Under the pieces are notes generated by a model. It was given only the letters and a program-made list of their open reading frames with translations, was not told where the DNA came from and did not search any database. From an uncultured cyanobacterium (GTDB lineage Bacteria > Cyanobacteriota > Cyanobacteriia > PCC-6307 > Cyanobiaceae), in contig CAIOCZ010000048.1 of assembly GCA_903856805.1 (NCBI GenBank), positions 1-33,131 on the forward strand: a stretch of 33,131 nt of DNA. Reading direction: 5' to 3'. Within the stretch, counting starts at the first letter, position 1, and every line of letters begins with the position of its first letter. Below are positions 10,206 to 17,491 of this stretch, piece after piece. The position numbers were made by a program, and so were the translations under genes.

Positions 10206-11465
10206 ATGACGCCATCGTCCGCGACGCCCTTGAGCTGGTCTGAGCTGGAGCCTTGGGCGGCAGCCGAGCCTGATCGCGTCCAAGGGCCCACCAACGCCCA
10301 GGCCCAGCTGCGGCTGTTTGGGGCACCGGAGTCGGCGGTGCGGGTCACGTTGTACCGGGACCATCACGCCTGGTGCCCCTATTGCCAGAAGATCTGGCTG
10401 TGGCTGGAAGAGCGGCGCATTCCCTATCGCATCCGCAAGGTGACGATGGTGTGCTACGGAGAAAAGGAAGCCTGGTATCGACAGATTGTCCCCTCGGGCA
10501 TGCTGCCGGCCCTGGAGATTGATGGCCACCTGATCACCGAAAGTGATCTGATTCTCCAGGCCCTGGAACACAGCTTCGGCAGCCTTGGTCCGGCCATGGC
10601 CAGCGCTGACGTTCAGCCCCTGCGCCTACTGGAGCGGCAGTTGTTCCGCGCCTGGTGTCAATGGTTATGCATCCCGAATCTGGGGGAACGTCAGGAGCAG
10701 CAGGCCCGCAGTGCCTTCGATCACCTGGCCGCCACCATGGCGGAGCTCCTGGAGCGTTCAGCCGGACCCTTTTTCCTCGGGGAGTTCAGCACCGCCGATC
10801 TGGTGTTTGTGCCTTACGTCGAGCGCATGAATGCCAGCCTGGCCTATTACAAGGGCTATTTGCTGCGGCGGGAGCATCCCGCCCTGCACCGCTGGTTTGG
10901 GGCCCTTGAACAGCGCTCCACTTATCTGGGCACCCAGAGCGACTTTCATACCCATGCCCACGATCTCCCCCCCCAGATGGGAGGGTGCTATTCCACCGAG
11001 ACGCCGGAACAGCGGGACCTGGCCCGCAGGATTGACCATGGGCCTTGGCCGATCGTGGCGGCTGGGGAGCCCGATCCGGAAACCAGCGCCGTCGAACCGC
11101 TGGACGCGGCGGCCGTAGCCCTGGCGCGGATGTTGCGCCATCGCACCACCCTGGTGCAACGCCCACCGCTCCGGGGCTCTGGCGGTGATCAAGCCCTCCG
11201 CTGTGCCCTCACCGGACTGATTGGTCAGGGAGAATACGCGCCACCGGCGGGGACGGCGGGGGGATTGCGGTACTTGCGTGACCGCATCAGTGTGCCTAGG
11301 GACATGCCCCTGCATGCAGCTCGGCACCTACGGCAAGCTCTGGAACGGACGGCGGCCCTGGATCCAACCACCCCGGCAGCCCAGGGTGACCCCCTTCCGA
11401 ACACCCACCGGCGGGATCAGAATCCACGGCCGTTTCTACTGGGCACCCCCCTGGGATCGATCTAG
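10206..11465 (+). CDS. Glutathione S-transferase family protein with long C-terminal extension
   Basis: This 419-residue cytoplasmic protein starts with a thioredoxin-fold GST N-domain containing a glutaredoxin-like CPYC motif (WCPYCQKIWLWLEE). The GST cis-proline region follows (PSGMLPALEIDG), with E-SDLIL as the glutathione-binding Glu-Ser site. A helical GST C-domain follows (FFLGEFSTADLVFVPYVERM). After about residue 260 there is a roughly 150-residue extension, predicted soluble, that is not part of the standard 220-residue GST; the family-level function is therefore clear but the substrate is not. The chosen ATG at 10206 is preceded in frame by a GTG at 10188. It diverges from amt across 293 bp and is 27 bp upstream of the next gene. 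Confidence 0.85.
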   Translation: MTPSSATPLSWSELEPWAAAEPDRVQGPTNAQAQLRLFGAPESAVRVTLYRDHHAWCPYCQKIWLWLEERRIPYRIRKVTMVCYGEKEAWYRQIVPSGMLPALEIDGHLITESDLILQALEHSFGSLGPAMASADVQPLRLLERQLFRAWCQWLCIPNLGERQEQQARSAFDHLAATMAELLERSAGPFFLGEFSTADLVFVPYVERMNASLAYYKGYLLRREHPALHRWFGALEQRSTYLGTQSDFHTHAHDLPPQMGGCYSTETPEQRDLARRIDHGPWPIVAAGEPDPETSAVEPLDAAAVALARMLRHRTTLVQRPPLRGSGGDQALRCALTGLIGQGEYAPPAGTAGGLRYLRDRISVPRDMPLHAARHLRQALERTAALDPTTPAAQGDPLPNTHRRDQNPRPFLLGTPLGSI

Positions 11466-11492
11466 GCTTGTTCTAGTCGGTTTCCGATAGCC

Positions 11493-12038
11493 ATGGCTCA
11501 ACGCCGCCACCTTGCCCTAGTTGCCGCCGGTTTGTTATCTCTGGGTGCGGCACCTGGCGCCGGCGCCCTTGAGATGCATGGATCCACCTATTTCACCCGT
11601 CCTCCCTGGAAAGTTGATCTGATCTGCTACAACACGACGGTTTGGGCTGGGGCGCCGGAGTATTATTTCACGATTGAACTGAATCCCCAGGCTGGCGCTG
11701 ATCTGGGACAGATCACGGTGCAACAAACCCGTGGGGCTGACTGGTCGTTTCCCTACAATGTGGGAATGACCAGGGCGTTTTTAGGGCGACCGCGGCATGA
11801 GGGCCAAGCGGTAGCGGTCCAAGCCCAATTCGACGATAAGAGCCGTCTGTTCACCCTGCAATTTCCCCAACCTGTTCCCGCCGGATCTACCTTGACGGTG
11901 GTGCTCCGGCCATGGCGCAATCCTTCCACCGCGGACACCTATCTGTTCCAGGTGGTGGCTTATCCAGCAGGTCTAAATCCGGTGGGCTCCCCGATTGGAC
12001 TGGGCACTCTCCGGATCTATGAAGCCCTGGCTTGGTGA
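11493..12038 (+). CDS. Secreted DUF2808 protein
   Basis: This 181-residue protein has an N-terminal signal peptide (RRHLALVAAGLLSLGAAPGAGA, cleavage likely near residue 25). The mature part resembles the DUF2808 family of cyanobacterial exported proteins: an early Y-F-RPPW segment, a beta-rich core with FTIELNPQAGADLGQI, and a late TYLFQVVAYPAG-N region near the C-terminus. The biochemical function of the family is unknown. The gene follows the GST in the same direction and could share its transcript. It converges on a small minus-strand gene. Confidence 0.8.
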   Translation: MAQRRHLALVAAGLLSLGAAPGAGALEMHGSTYFTRPPWKVDLICYNTTVWAGAPEYYFTIELNPQAGADLGQITVQQTRGADWSFPYNVGMTRAFLGRPRHEGQAVAVQAQFDDKSRLFTLQFPQPVPAGSTLTVVLRPWRNPSTADTYLFQVVAYPAGLNPVGSPIGLGTLRIYEALAW

Positions 12039-12049
12039 GCGCAGCCGTC

Positions 12050-12065
12050 CCCTCGGAATCGAGGG
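12050..12065. terminator. Short hairpin between convergent genes
   Basis: CCCTCG (12050-12055) pairs perfectly with CGAGGG (12060-12065) around a GAAT loop. It lies in the 28-bp gap between the DUF2808 stop (12038) and the stop of the next minus-strand gene (12067). There is no T tract, so it may be a weak bidirectional terminator or 3' stabiliser. Confidence 0.4.
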
Positions 12066-12066
12066 A

Positions 12067-12330
12067 TCAGCTGCCGGGATGGCGCAGGGTACGCCAGGTT
12101 CCATTGCCGGTGCTCACCTCCACCCCGATGGCGATGGAAGCCTCGGTCGTCTGCGGGGCGTGATGGTGGCTCCAGCGCTCCGCTTCAGTCCAGGCCGCCT
12201 CAAGGGTGTCGAAGAGGTCGTCCAGCACGGGATGGGGGCAACCTTGGGCATCCACTAATCGATAGCGGCGGGCGGGTTGTCCGAGCTCCATGGGGTTGAG
12301 AAGGGGATTCAAATCAGCCAAGGCCACCAT
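12067..12330 (-). CDS. Small hypothetical protein
   Basis: This 87-residue soluble protein is not recognised with a function. It contains a stretch, MELGQPARRYRLVDAQG, followed by a helical segment with D-LFDTLEAAWTEAERW, and a C-terminal part ending in GNGTWRTLRHPGS. The composition looks like a genuine cyanobacterial small protein. I chose the ATG at 12330; a GTG at 12336 and an internal ATG before ELGQP are alternatives. It is the last of a run of minus-strand genes and lies 71 bp after the TerB-like gene. Confidence 0.65.
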   Translation of the reverse strand: MVALADLNPLLNPMELGQPARRYRLVDAQGCPHPVLDDLFDTLEAAWTEAERWSHHHAPQTTEASIAIGVEVSTGNGTWRTLRHPGS

Positions 12331-12401
12331 GGCCACGATTCAGCATGATGATTTCAGTTTGATTGTGACCGTCCCGCTAGGCGGTAGTTATCGCCACCAC
12401 T

Positions 12402-12848
12402 TCAGGTGTTGATGGACGGGGCTGGAGTGAGCAGGCTGGCGTGGAGCACATCCATCACGGCGAGCACCGGCTCGATGTCCTCTGGGGCGAGGTCGAGGTT
12501 CGTGGCCAGATTGGCGAGGATCTGCCGCTCTCGCTCCTCAAGGGGCCCATCGGAGCGCATGATCTCGGTGGCGACCGCAAAGGCCGTGTGGCGTTGGCGG
12601 GAATCCAGCACCGTGGCGGCACTCTGCATCAGTCCTTCCGCTCCCTGTTGTCGCAGTTCCTCCAGCAGGGTGTCCATCAGGCTGATCATTTCCGCGTCGC
12701 TGCGATGGCAGTAGGGGGCGCGGTAGTCGAGTGAATGGCGCAGGGCGCGGGTGCCCGCCATGGTGAGCACGCCATCCCAGGAGACGGCGGCCAGGGCGAC
12801 GGCGGCAAAGGCGGTGGAGGTATCCATCGAAATGGTGGATGGGGCCAT
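12402..12848 (-). CDS. TerB-like protein
   Basis: This 148-residue all-helical soluble protein resembles the TerB tellurite-resistance fold. It has an N-terminal helix rich in Ala, a middle part with MDTLLEELRQQGAEGLM, and the characteristic segment AVATEIMRSDGPLEERERQILANLA. In that segment the DG-L-E-E spacing matches the metal-binding acidic motif of TerB domains. Domains of this kind occur widely in stress and membrane-associated contexts, and no tellurite gene cluster is present, so the role is unknown. The ATG at 12848 is the natural start. Confidence 0.7.
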   Translation of the reverse strand: MAPSTISMDTSTAFAAVALAAVSWDGVLTMAGTRALRHSLDYRAPYCHRSDAEMISLMDTLLEELRQQGAEGLMQSAATVLDSRQRHTAFAVATEIMRSDGPLEERERQILANLATNLDLAPEDIEPVLAVMDVLHASLLTPAPSINT

Positions 12849-12989
12849 GGGATTGGAGTGGGAGGGGTTGATCAGTCACCCTTCATGGGTCGGCGAACCC
12901 TCAATGTGCCGTGATCGTTGTCACCAAAACGCAGGACAACTCGATTTTGGCCCTGGCCATCCTGCGGTGACCTTCCGGGCAGGGCCCGT

Positions 12990-13427
12990 TCAGCGCAGGT
13001 ATTGACGGATCGCCGGCCGGCACCAATACACGAGCACGGCCGCATTCAAGGCCCAGCTGAGGGGCGCCACCATGGCCAGCAGGAACCGATCTTGGGGGAT
13101 CAGCACCAGTCGGACGATTGTGTACGGAACGGTGGTGGCCAGGTCCATGGACAGGGCCACGATGGCCAGCACCTGACCCCAGTGGCGCCAGCGCAATAAG
13201 GCGATGCAGGCGATCAGGCCGACCACGATCGCAGGTAGGACGGCCCCGGCTCCCACGGCAATATTGGTGGCGCGCCAAACCGGATCCCGCAGGATCATCA
13301 TCAGAGCTAGGGGCAGAAGCAGCAGGTTCACCCCCAGTCCCAGCCAGGCCAGGAAGCGATAGCCCCGGGGGGGATGAAGGGTGGTGGGGGGCGGGATCGC
13401 GGGTAGCGAGATGCGCATGCCGGCCAT
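12990..13427 (-). CDS. Four-helix membrane protein of unknown function
   Basis: This 145-residue protein has four hydrophobic segments at about residues 26-46, 56-78, 83-105 and 115-136, and short charged ends. I do not recognise the family. An alternative ATG lies three residues in (13418). It sits 48 bp downstream of the FMN reductase on the same strand, so the two may be co-transcribed. Confidence 0.65.
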   Translation of the reverse strand: MAGMRISLPAIPPPTTLHPPRGYRFLAWLGLGVNLLLLPLALMMILRDPVWRATNIAVGAGAVLPAIVVGLIACIALLRWRHWGQVLAIVALSMDLATTVPYTIVRLVLIPQDRFLLAMVAPLSWALNAAVLVYWCRPAIRQYLR

Positions 13428-13475
13428 TCTCTCAGGTTCGTCGCACCTTGGATGGGACCGTAGGTGTAGGGGCGT

Positions 13476-14000
13476 TTAGGAGTCCGTAGCGATCGGAGTG
13501 AGCTGTTCCAGCCTGGCCACCAGATCGTCAATGCTGGCGTCGCTGGCCAGTCGGTTGTTGGTGCTGATCAACTGGCGGCCCACCACGTGGGCGCCCAGGT
13601 GGGCGAGCTGAAGGCGCAGGGCGGTGAGGATCGTGAAGCCGCCGCCGCCGGAATGGGTGGCGATCACAATGGGCCGACCATTGAACAGCTGACGGAAGTC
13701 ATCCCCCTGCACCGACAGCCAGGCGATCGCGTTGGTGAGCAGGGGTGGGATTGAGCCGTTGTATTCCGGAGCGCAAATCACCCAACGGGGGGCTGAAGCC
13801 AGCAGCACACTCAGGGCCGTGAGGCCTTCGGGCAATCCGTTGGAGACCGCCTGGCGGGGGTTGTAGAGGGGCAGGGGCAGGGTGGTGAGATCCAGCACCT
13901 GGGCCTGCAGTCCGCGGGCCTGGCCGCTGGCGGCGAACCGTTCGGCTAGTTCTAGGTTTTTGCCGCTGCTGGCGGTGATGACAAGCAGATCGAGGGCCAT
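13476..14000 (-). CDS. NADPH-dependent FMN reductase-like flavoprotein
   Basis: This 174-residue cytoplasmic flavodoxin-fold protein probably transfers electrons from NAD(P)H via FMN to quinones or other acceptors. Visible marks are an N-terminal strand with the phosphate-binding loop ASSGKNLELAERF, the family segment CAPEYNGSIPPLLTNAIAWLS, and a later glycine-rich THSGGGGF. I chose the ATG at 14000 (MALDLLVITAS), because the 53 codons open upstream overlap the divergent ArsS promoter region and look non-coding. It diverges from arsS. A link to arsenic metabolism is possible but unproven. Confidence 0.85.
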   Translation of the reverse strand: MALDLLVITASSGKNLELAERFAASGQARGLQAQVLDLTTLPLPLYNPRQAVSNGLPEGLTALSVLLASAPRWVICAPEYNGSIPPLLTNAIAWLSVQGDDFRQLFNGRPIVIATHSGGGGFTILTALRLQLAHLGAHVVGRQLISTNNRLASDASIDDLVARLEQLTPIATDS

Positions 14001-14115
14001 CGGCACTGCCGGAGTGGACAACTGATCTGCCCAGCATGATGGGCAGCCCCGCCACCTGGGGGACTTCGGTGATGCTGATGCACCACCATGCTGGGACATT
14101 GCGCAGCTTCTTCCC

Positions 14116-15099
14116 GTGGCCACCGCCTTCCCCCCCCTGGTTCGCGGCGCCTTGACCACCCTGCAGGTGAATCTGGGGTATCGCTGTAATCAAGCCTGTA
14201 GCCACTGCCATGTTGATGCGGGACCGGCTCGGCGGGAACAGATGGACACTGAGACCGTGGCCCTGATTCCCCGGGTGCTGGCGGCCCGTGGGCTGCATTG
14301 CCTTGATCTCACCGGCGGTGCCCCGGAACTTCATCCTCAGTTTCGGGAGCTGGTGAGGGAGGCGCGCCGGTTGGGGGTGACGGTCATCGATCGTTGCAAC
14401 CTGACGATCCTGGCGGAGCCTGGCCAGGAGGATTTGGCGGCCTTTCTCAGCGAGGAGGGGGTGACGGTGGTGGCGTCGCTCCCCTGCTACGAAGCCGCCA
14501 ATGTGGATCGTCAGCGGGGGCCAGATGTTTTTGCTCGCAGCATCGAGGGGTTGCGGCAGCTGAACCGCCACGGTTACGGCGGCCCCGATTGTGCTCTGAT
14601 CCTCAATTTGGTGTTCAATCCCCAAGGGGCCACCCTGCCGCCCCCTCAGGCCAACCTGGAAGCCGACTATCGCCGGGTGTTGAGCACCCAATACGGGGTG
14701 ATCTTCAACCAGTTGTTCACCCTCACCAACATGCCGATTCAACGCTTTGCCGCAGCCTTGCAGGCCAGTGGCGAACTGGAAAGTTATCAAGATCTACTGC
14801 GTGCGCAATTTGAACCGAGTCATCTCAACGCGGTGATGTGTCGCCAGTTGATCAGTGTTGACTGGCAGGGGAGGCTGTTTGATTGTGATTTCAATCAACA
14901 ACTCGGTCAGCAGTCTTGGCCAACCTATGGGGCCGCCTACTCCCACCTCAGGGATCTCCTGGAGGGGGACCCCGAGGGACTCGGGATTGCCACGGGGGAT
15001 CATTGTTTTGGTTGTACGGCCGGCGCTGGGTCCAGCTGTGGCGGTGCCCTTACCAACCGGGTGGTGAGCAAGTCAATGCAACATGGCACCTCACGATGA
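14116..15099 (+). CDS. arsS: Arsenosugar biosynthesis radical SAM protein ArsS-like
   Basis: This 327-residue radical SAM enzyme attaches a deoxyadenosyl group to methylated arsenic in the known family. The 4Fe-4S motif is CNQACSHC (Cys24, Cys28, Cys31), followed by HVDAGP and the glycine-rich LDLTGGAPELH, both typical of ArsS. The C-terminal half matches the accompanying DUF3641-type region, with LVFNPQGATLPP, the MCRQLISVDWQG-LFDCDFNQ segment, and a Cys-rich end (CFGCTAG, SSCGGAL). The start is a GTG at 14116; there is no usable in-frame ATG or clear Shine-Dalgarno. No arsM methyltransferase gene is in the window, so its partner would be elsewhere. Confidence 0.88.
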   Translation: MATAFPPLVRGALTTLQVNLGYRCNQACSHCHVDAGPARREQMDTETVALIPRVLAARGLHCLDLTGGAPELHPQFRELVREARRLGVTVIDRCNLTILAEPGQEDLAAFLSEEGVTVVASLPCYEAANVDRQRGPDVFARSIEGLRQLNRHGYGGPDCALILNLVFNPQGATLPPPQANLEADYRRVLSTQYGVIFNQLFTLTNMPIQRFAAALQASGELESYQDLLRAQFEPSHLNAVMCRQLISVDWQGRLFDCDFNQQLGQQSWPTYGAAYSHLRDLLEGDPEGLGIATGDHCFGCTAGAGSSCGGALTNRVVSKSMQHGTSR

Positions 15100-15152
15100 G
15101 ATTCCGGCAGGGTCGTGATCCGAGTCGCGCTGATTGGCCAACAGACCATGGA

Positions 15153-15168
15153 GCTGTTCGAAAACAGC
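15153..15168. terminator. Hairpin with a TTCG loop (minus strand) between convergent genes
   Basis: GCTGTT (15153-15158) pairs with AACAGC (15163-15168). The loop is CGAA on the plus strand and the very stable TTCG on the minus strand. It lies in the 95-bp gap between the arsS stop and the stop of the next convergent gene. There is no T tract, so termination is a guess from position. Confidence 0.35.
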
Positions 15169-15194
15169 CTGGAACGACGGCGCCGGGGAACGAT

Positions 15195-16136
15195 TCAGGG
15201 GCTGAGCTGGTCGTTGACAAGTTGGGAAGCGGGCTCGAGGACCACCATCACGGGCCGCAGACTGCCCTGGGGAACTTTGGCCTGACGATCGGCCCATTGT
15301 CCGATCAGCTTCAAGGAATCCTGGGGCAGTCCCTCCACGCTGGAGATGACCTGGCCGCTGGCGTTGAGGGTGATCGGGACCGTCTGGGCCTGACGGAGAT
15401 GGTTGGCCGGTAACCGCACCACCTCGGCTGGCATGACCTGCTCTCGAACGCTGAGAAGAGGCTGAAGATCCTGGCGCCAGTGGCGGGGCAGGGCACTCAG
15501 GGGATCTGGCGACGCCTCCCGTTGGAGCTTTTCGATCCGGGCAGCGGGGACCATTCGAGTGGTTGTTTCGTTAAGGCTGGAGAGGGAAAGTTCACCCCCC
15601 AGGGCCGCGGCACCGGGCCGTAGACAGTTTGAAGCTTTTGCGAATACTTGGCTGGCAGCGGTGGCGTTATCGGGGGAGTCGATGGGAGTGGCCAGGGCCA
15701 TGCGTCGTTGCACGGGGAGGGTGCGGCTGGCTAGCAGGGTGGTGGGATTCTCTTGACGGCTGCGTTGAATCAGCTCTCCAAGCCCCACCGTGATCAGCCC
15801 TGGCGTGTTGGCTTGCCTGAGGCGATGAGGAACCCCCGACTTGTTTTGGTCGCGCTGATGTGAGGTGGCGGCAAGCGGGACCGCCTTCCTCGCGGCGGAT
15901 GGGTGAGGACTGGGGGGCATGGCGGGGATCGGCGGCAGCAGATCCAGGGGGGAGAACGAGCCTTGGGCGCTGGCCGCGATCGCTATGGCCTGGGTTCGAG
16001 GCGCAGGCACAGCCTTGGGATTCAACAGGGCCGTCAACGAATTCAGGTTGTCGATACAGACAATCGGCAACCAGGCCCAAAGGCCGGCCATGATCAGCCA
16101 GAAACTGGGGGAGTGATGAATCGGTTGATTGGCCAT
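15195..16136 (-). CDS. Membrane-anchored proline-rich protein of the polysaccharide region
   Basis: This 313-residue protein has one hydrophobic segment near the N-terminus (FWLIMAGLWAWLPIVCI, about residues 11-29). A proline/alanine-rich, low-complexity stretch follows (about 40-90), then a more structured C-terminal half. I do not recognise a family. Its position 44 bp after the Wza-like gene suggests an accessory role in polysaccharide export or assembly. The start is the ATG at 16136; a GTG at 16172 would add 12 residues and reduce the gap to 8 bp. The C-terminus ends LEPASQLVNDQLSP. Confidence 0.65.
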   Translation of the reverse strand: MANQPIHHSPSFWLIMAGLWAWLPIVCIDNLNSLTALLNPKAVPAPRTQAIAIAASAQGSFSPLDLLPPIPAMPPSPHPSAARKAVPLAATSHQRDQNKSGVPHRLRQANTPGLITVGLGELIQRSRQENPTTLLASRTLPVQRRMALATPIDSPDNATAASQVFAKASNCLRPGAAALGGELSLSSLNETTTRMVPAARIEKLQREASPDPLSALPRHWRQDLQPLLSVREQVMPAEVVRLPANHLRQAQTVPITLNASGQVISSVEGLPQDSLKLIGQWADRQAKVPQGSLRPVMVVLEPASQLVNDQLSP

Positions 16137-16180
16137 GGCATCAAGGGTGTGGGGAGTGCGCCGATGGGGCACAGGTTAGA

Positions 16181-17353
16181 TCACTTGTTGTTGTTGATCA
16201 GGTCAACGAGGGCGAACACATTCACCAATCCGGTTAGTGGTGTGGCGATCGCGCCGATGGCGTCCGAGGCGATGGCGTAGGTGCTGCGGTTGACCACAAC
16301 CGTGTCGCCATCGCGGAGGGGGGGGTTGCGAAGATTGCTGACACCGGCGCTGTAGTTGATGTTCAAGAGTTGACGCGTGGCTGATCCGTTGCGATTGATT
16401 CGGACCAATTCCACATCACTGCGTTTGGCACGCCAGTTTTTAGGACCTCCAGCCGCAAGGATGGCTTGGACGAGCGGCGTGTTGGCTTTGACCTCGACGC
16501 GACCAGGGTTCAACACTTCCCCAATCACATTGACCCGAATACTTTGCGGGGAGAGGTTGGCCGCTGCCAATTCCATCACCTGACTCTGGGGAGTGGTGGC
16601 TTTGCCGACCACAATGGTATCGCCATCGAAGAGGAAGGGATTCTGACGCTTATCGCCTTGGAATAGGAGCGCGGTCAGATCGAGGTTGGTTTGCTTGAGC
16701 TGATCGACGGTACGGGGGATGCGGCGCTGCAGCTGCACATCAGCCAGATTGGCATTCAGGGTCATGCCTCCAGCTTTTTGGAGAGCCGCCACAACGGTGG
16801 GAAGACCGGTAATGGTGGTGGTGGTACCAGTTTTTGTAGATTCTTTCTCGATTTGTGATGTCTCTGAGGTGGTGAGTGTGTAAAGGCCTGGGCTTTCAAC
16901 CTCACCAACAACCGAGACTTGAATGGGCCTGGCCCGTAGAACTTGAAGATTAAGATCGGGTCTCTTGATATAGCGACCATACATTGATCGAAGCCAGTTC
17001 GTTGCTTGGTTGACGGTCAGTCCATCAAGGACGATTGATCCAAGCATGGGAAGGGAGGTGCTGCCATCGTTTAACAGCTCCAAATCCCCGCCAAGGTCTT
17101 TGTAGGCTGAAGAAACGAAGGTGATTCGGAGCGCATCTCCAGGGCCGAGGATATAGGCGTCTAGGCCGGTTTCTACGGGACTAACCTGCGGCTTGGCACT
17201 AGCGGCTTGACTAGGGGGTATCGCAGCGGAGCGTTGTGACACTGCTGCCGCCAATCCAGCCCGATGAAGAATAGGTGAGACCAGGCAGAAACCGCTTGCC
17301 ACGATCCAGCTAAAAGCCAACCGTTTCGGGAATCGTTGAATTGGTCGCGTCAT
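16181..17353 (-). CDS. Wza-like polysaccharide export protein with SLBB domains
   Basis: This 390-residue periplasmic/outer-membrane protein forms the export channel for surface polysaccharide in its family. It has an N-terminal signal-like segment (about 10-40), then the polysaccharide export domain starting YILGPGDALRITF with LPMLGSIVLDGLT. Two SLBB-type beta-grasp units follow: VSVVGEVESPGLYTL (with VAALQKAGGM) and VNVIGEVLNPGRVEV (with QAILAAGG). No convincing lipobox is visible. The C-terminus is hydrophobic (IGAIATPLTGLVNVFALVDLI) and could insert in the membrane. A plausible promoter lies 42-69 bp upstream of the ATG and AGGGG lies about 8 bp before it. It is followed by the anchored protein and preceded by the sugar transferase gene. 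Confidence 0.9.
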   Translation of the reverse strand: MTRPIQRFPKRLAFSWIVASGFCLVSPILHRAGLAAAVSQRSAAIPPSQAASAKPQVSPVETGLDAYILGPGDALRITFVSSAYKDLGGDLELLNDGSTSLPMLGSIVLDGLTVNQATNWLRSMYGRYIKRPDLNLQVLRARPIQVSVVGEVESPGLYTLTTSETSQIEKESTKTGTTTTITGLPTVVAALQKAGGMTLNANLADVQLQRRIPRTVDQLKQTNLDLTALLFQGDKRQNPFLFDGDTIVVGKATTPQSQVMELAAANLSPQSIRVNVIGEVLNPGRVEVKANTPLVQAILAAGGPKNWRAKRSDVELVRINRNGSATRQLLNINYSAGVSNLRNPPLRDGDTVVVNRSTYAIASDAIGAIATPLTGLVNVFALVDLINNNK

Positions 17354-17394
17354 GCTGAAGCCCCTGGTTGGTCAGTCATGAATTAAACGACATG

Positions 17395-17422
17395 AGTGTA
17401 GCACGTTTATCTTCGTCCTCAA
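17395..17422 (-). promoter_or_regulatory. Sigma-70-like promoter for the Wza-like gene
   Basis: On the minus strand, TTGAGG (17417-17422) and TACACT (17395-17400) are separated by 16 bp. Each matches four of six consensus bases. The site is 42 bp before the ATG of the export gene, in a 138-bp gap that is AT-richer than its surroundings. It would allow transcription independent of the upstream sugar transferase. Confidence 0.4.
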
Positions 17423-17491
17423 GGGGATCGGGATCAAGTGTGGGACGGCGGGCTGGTTTGCGTCGGATCAATTTTGGAAGGCCAACTAATT

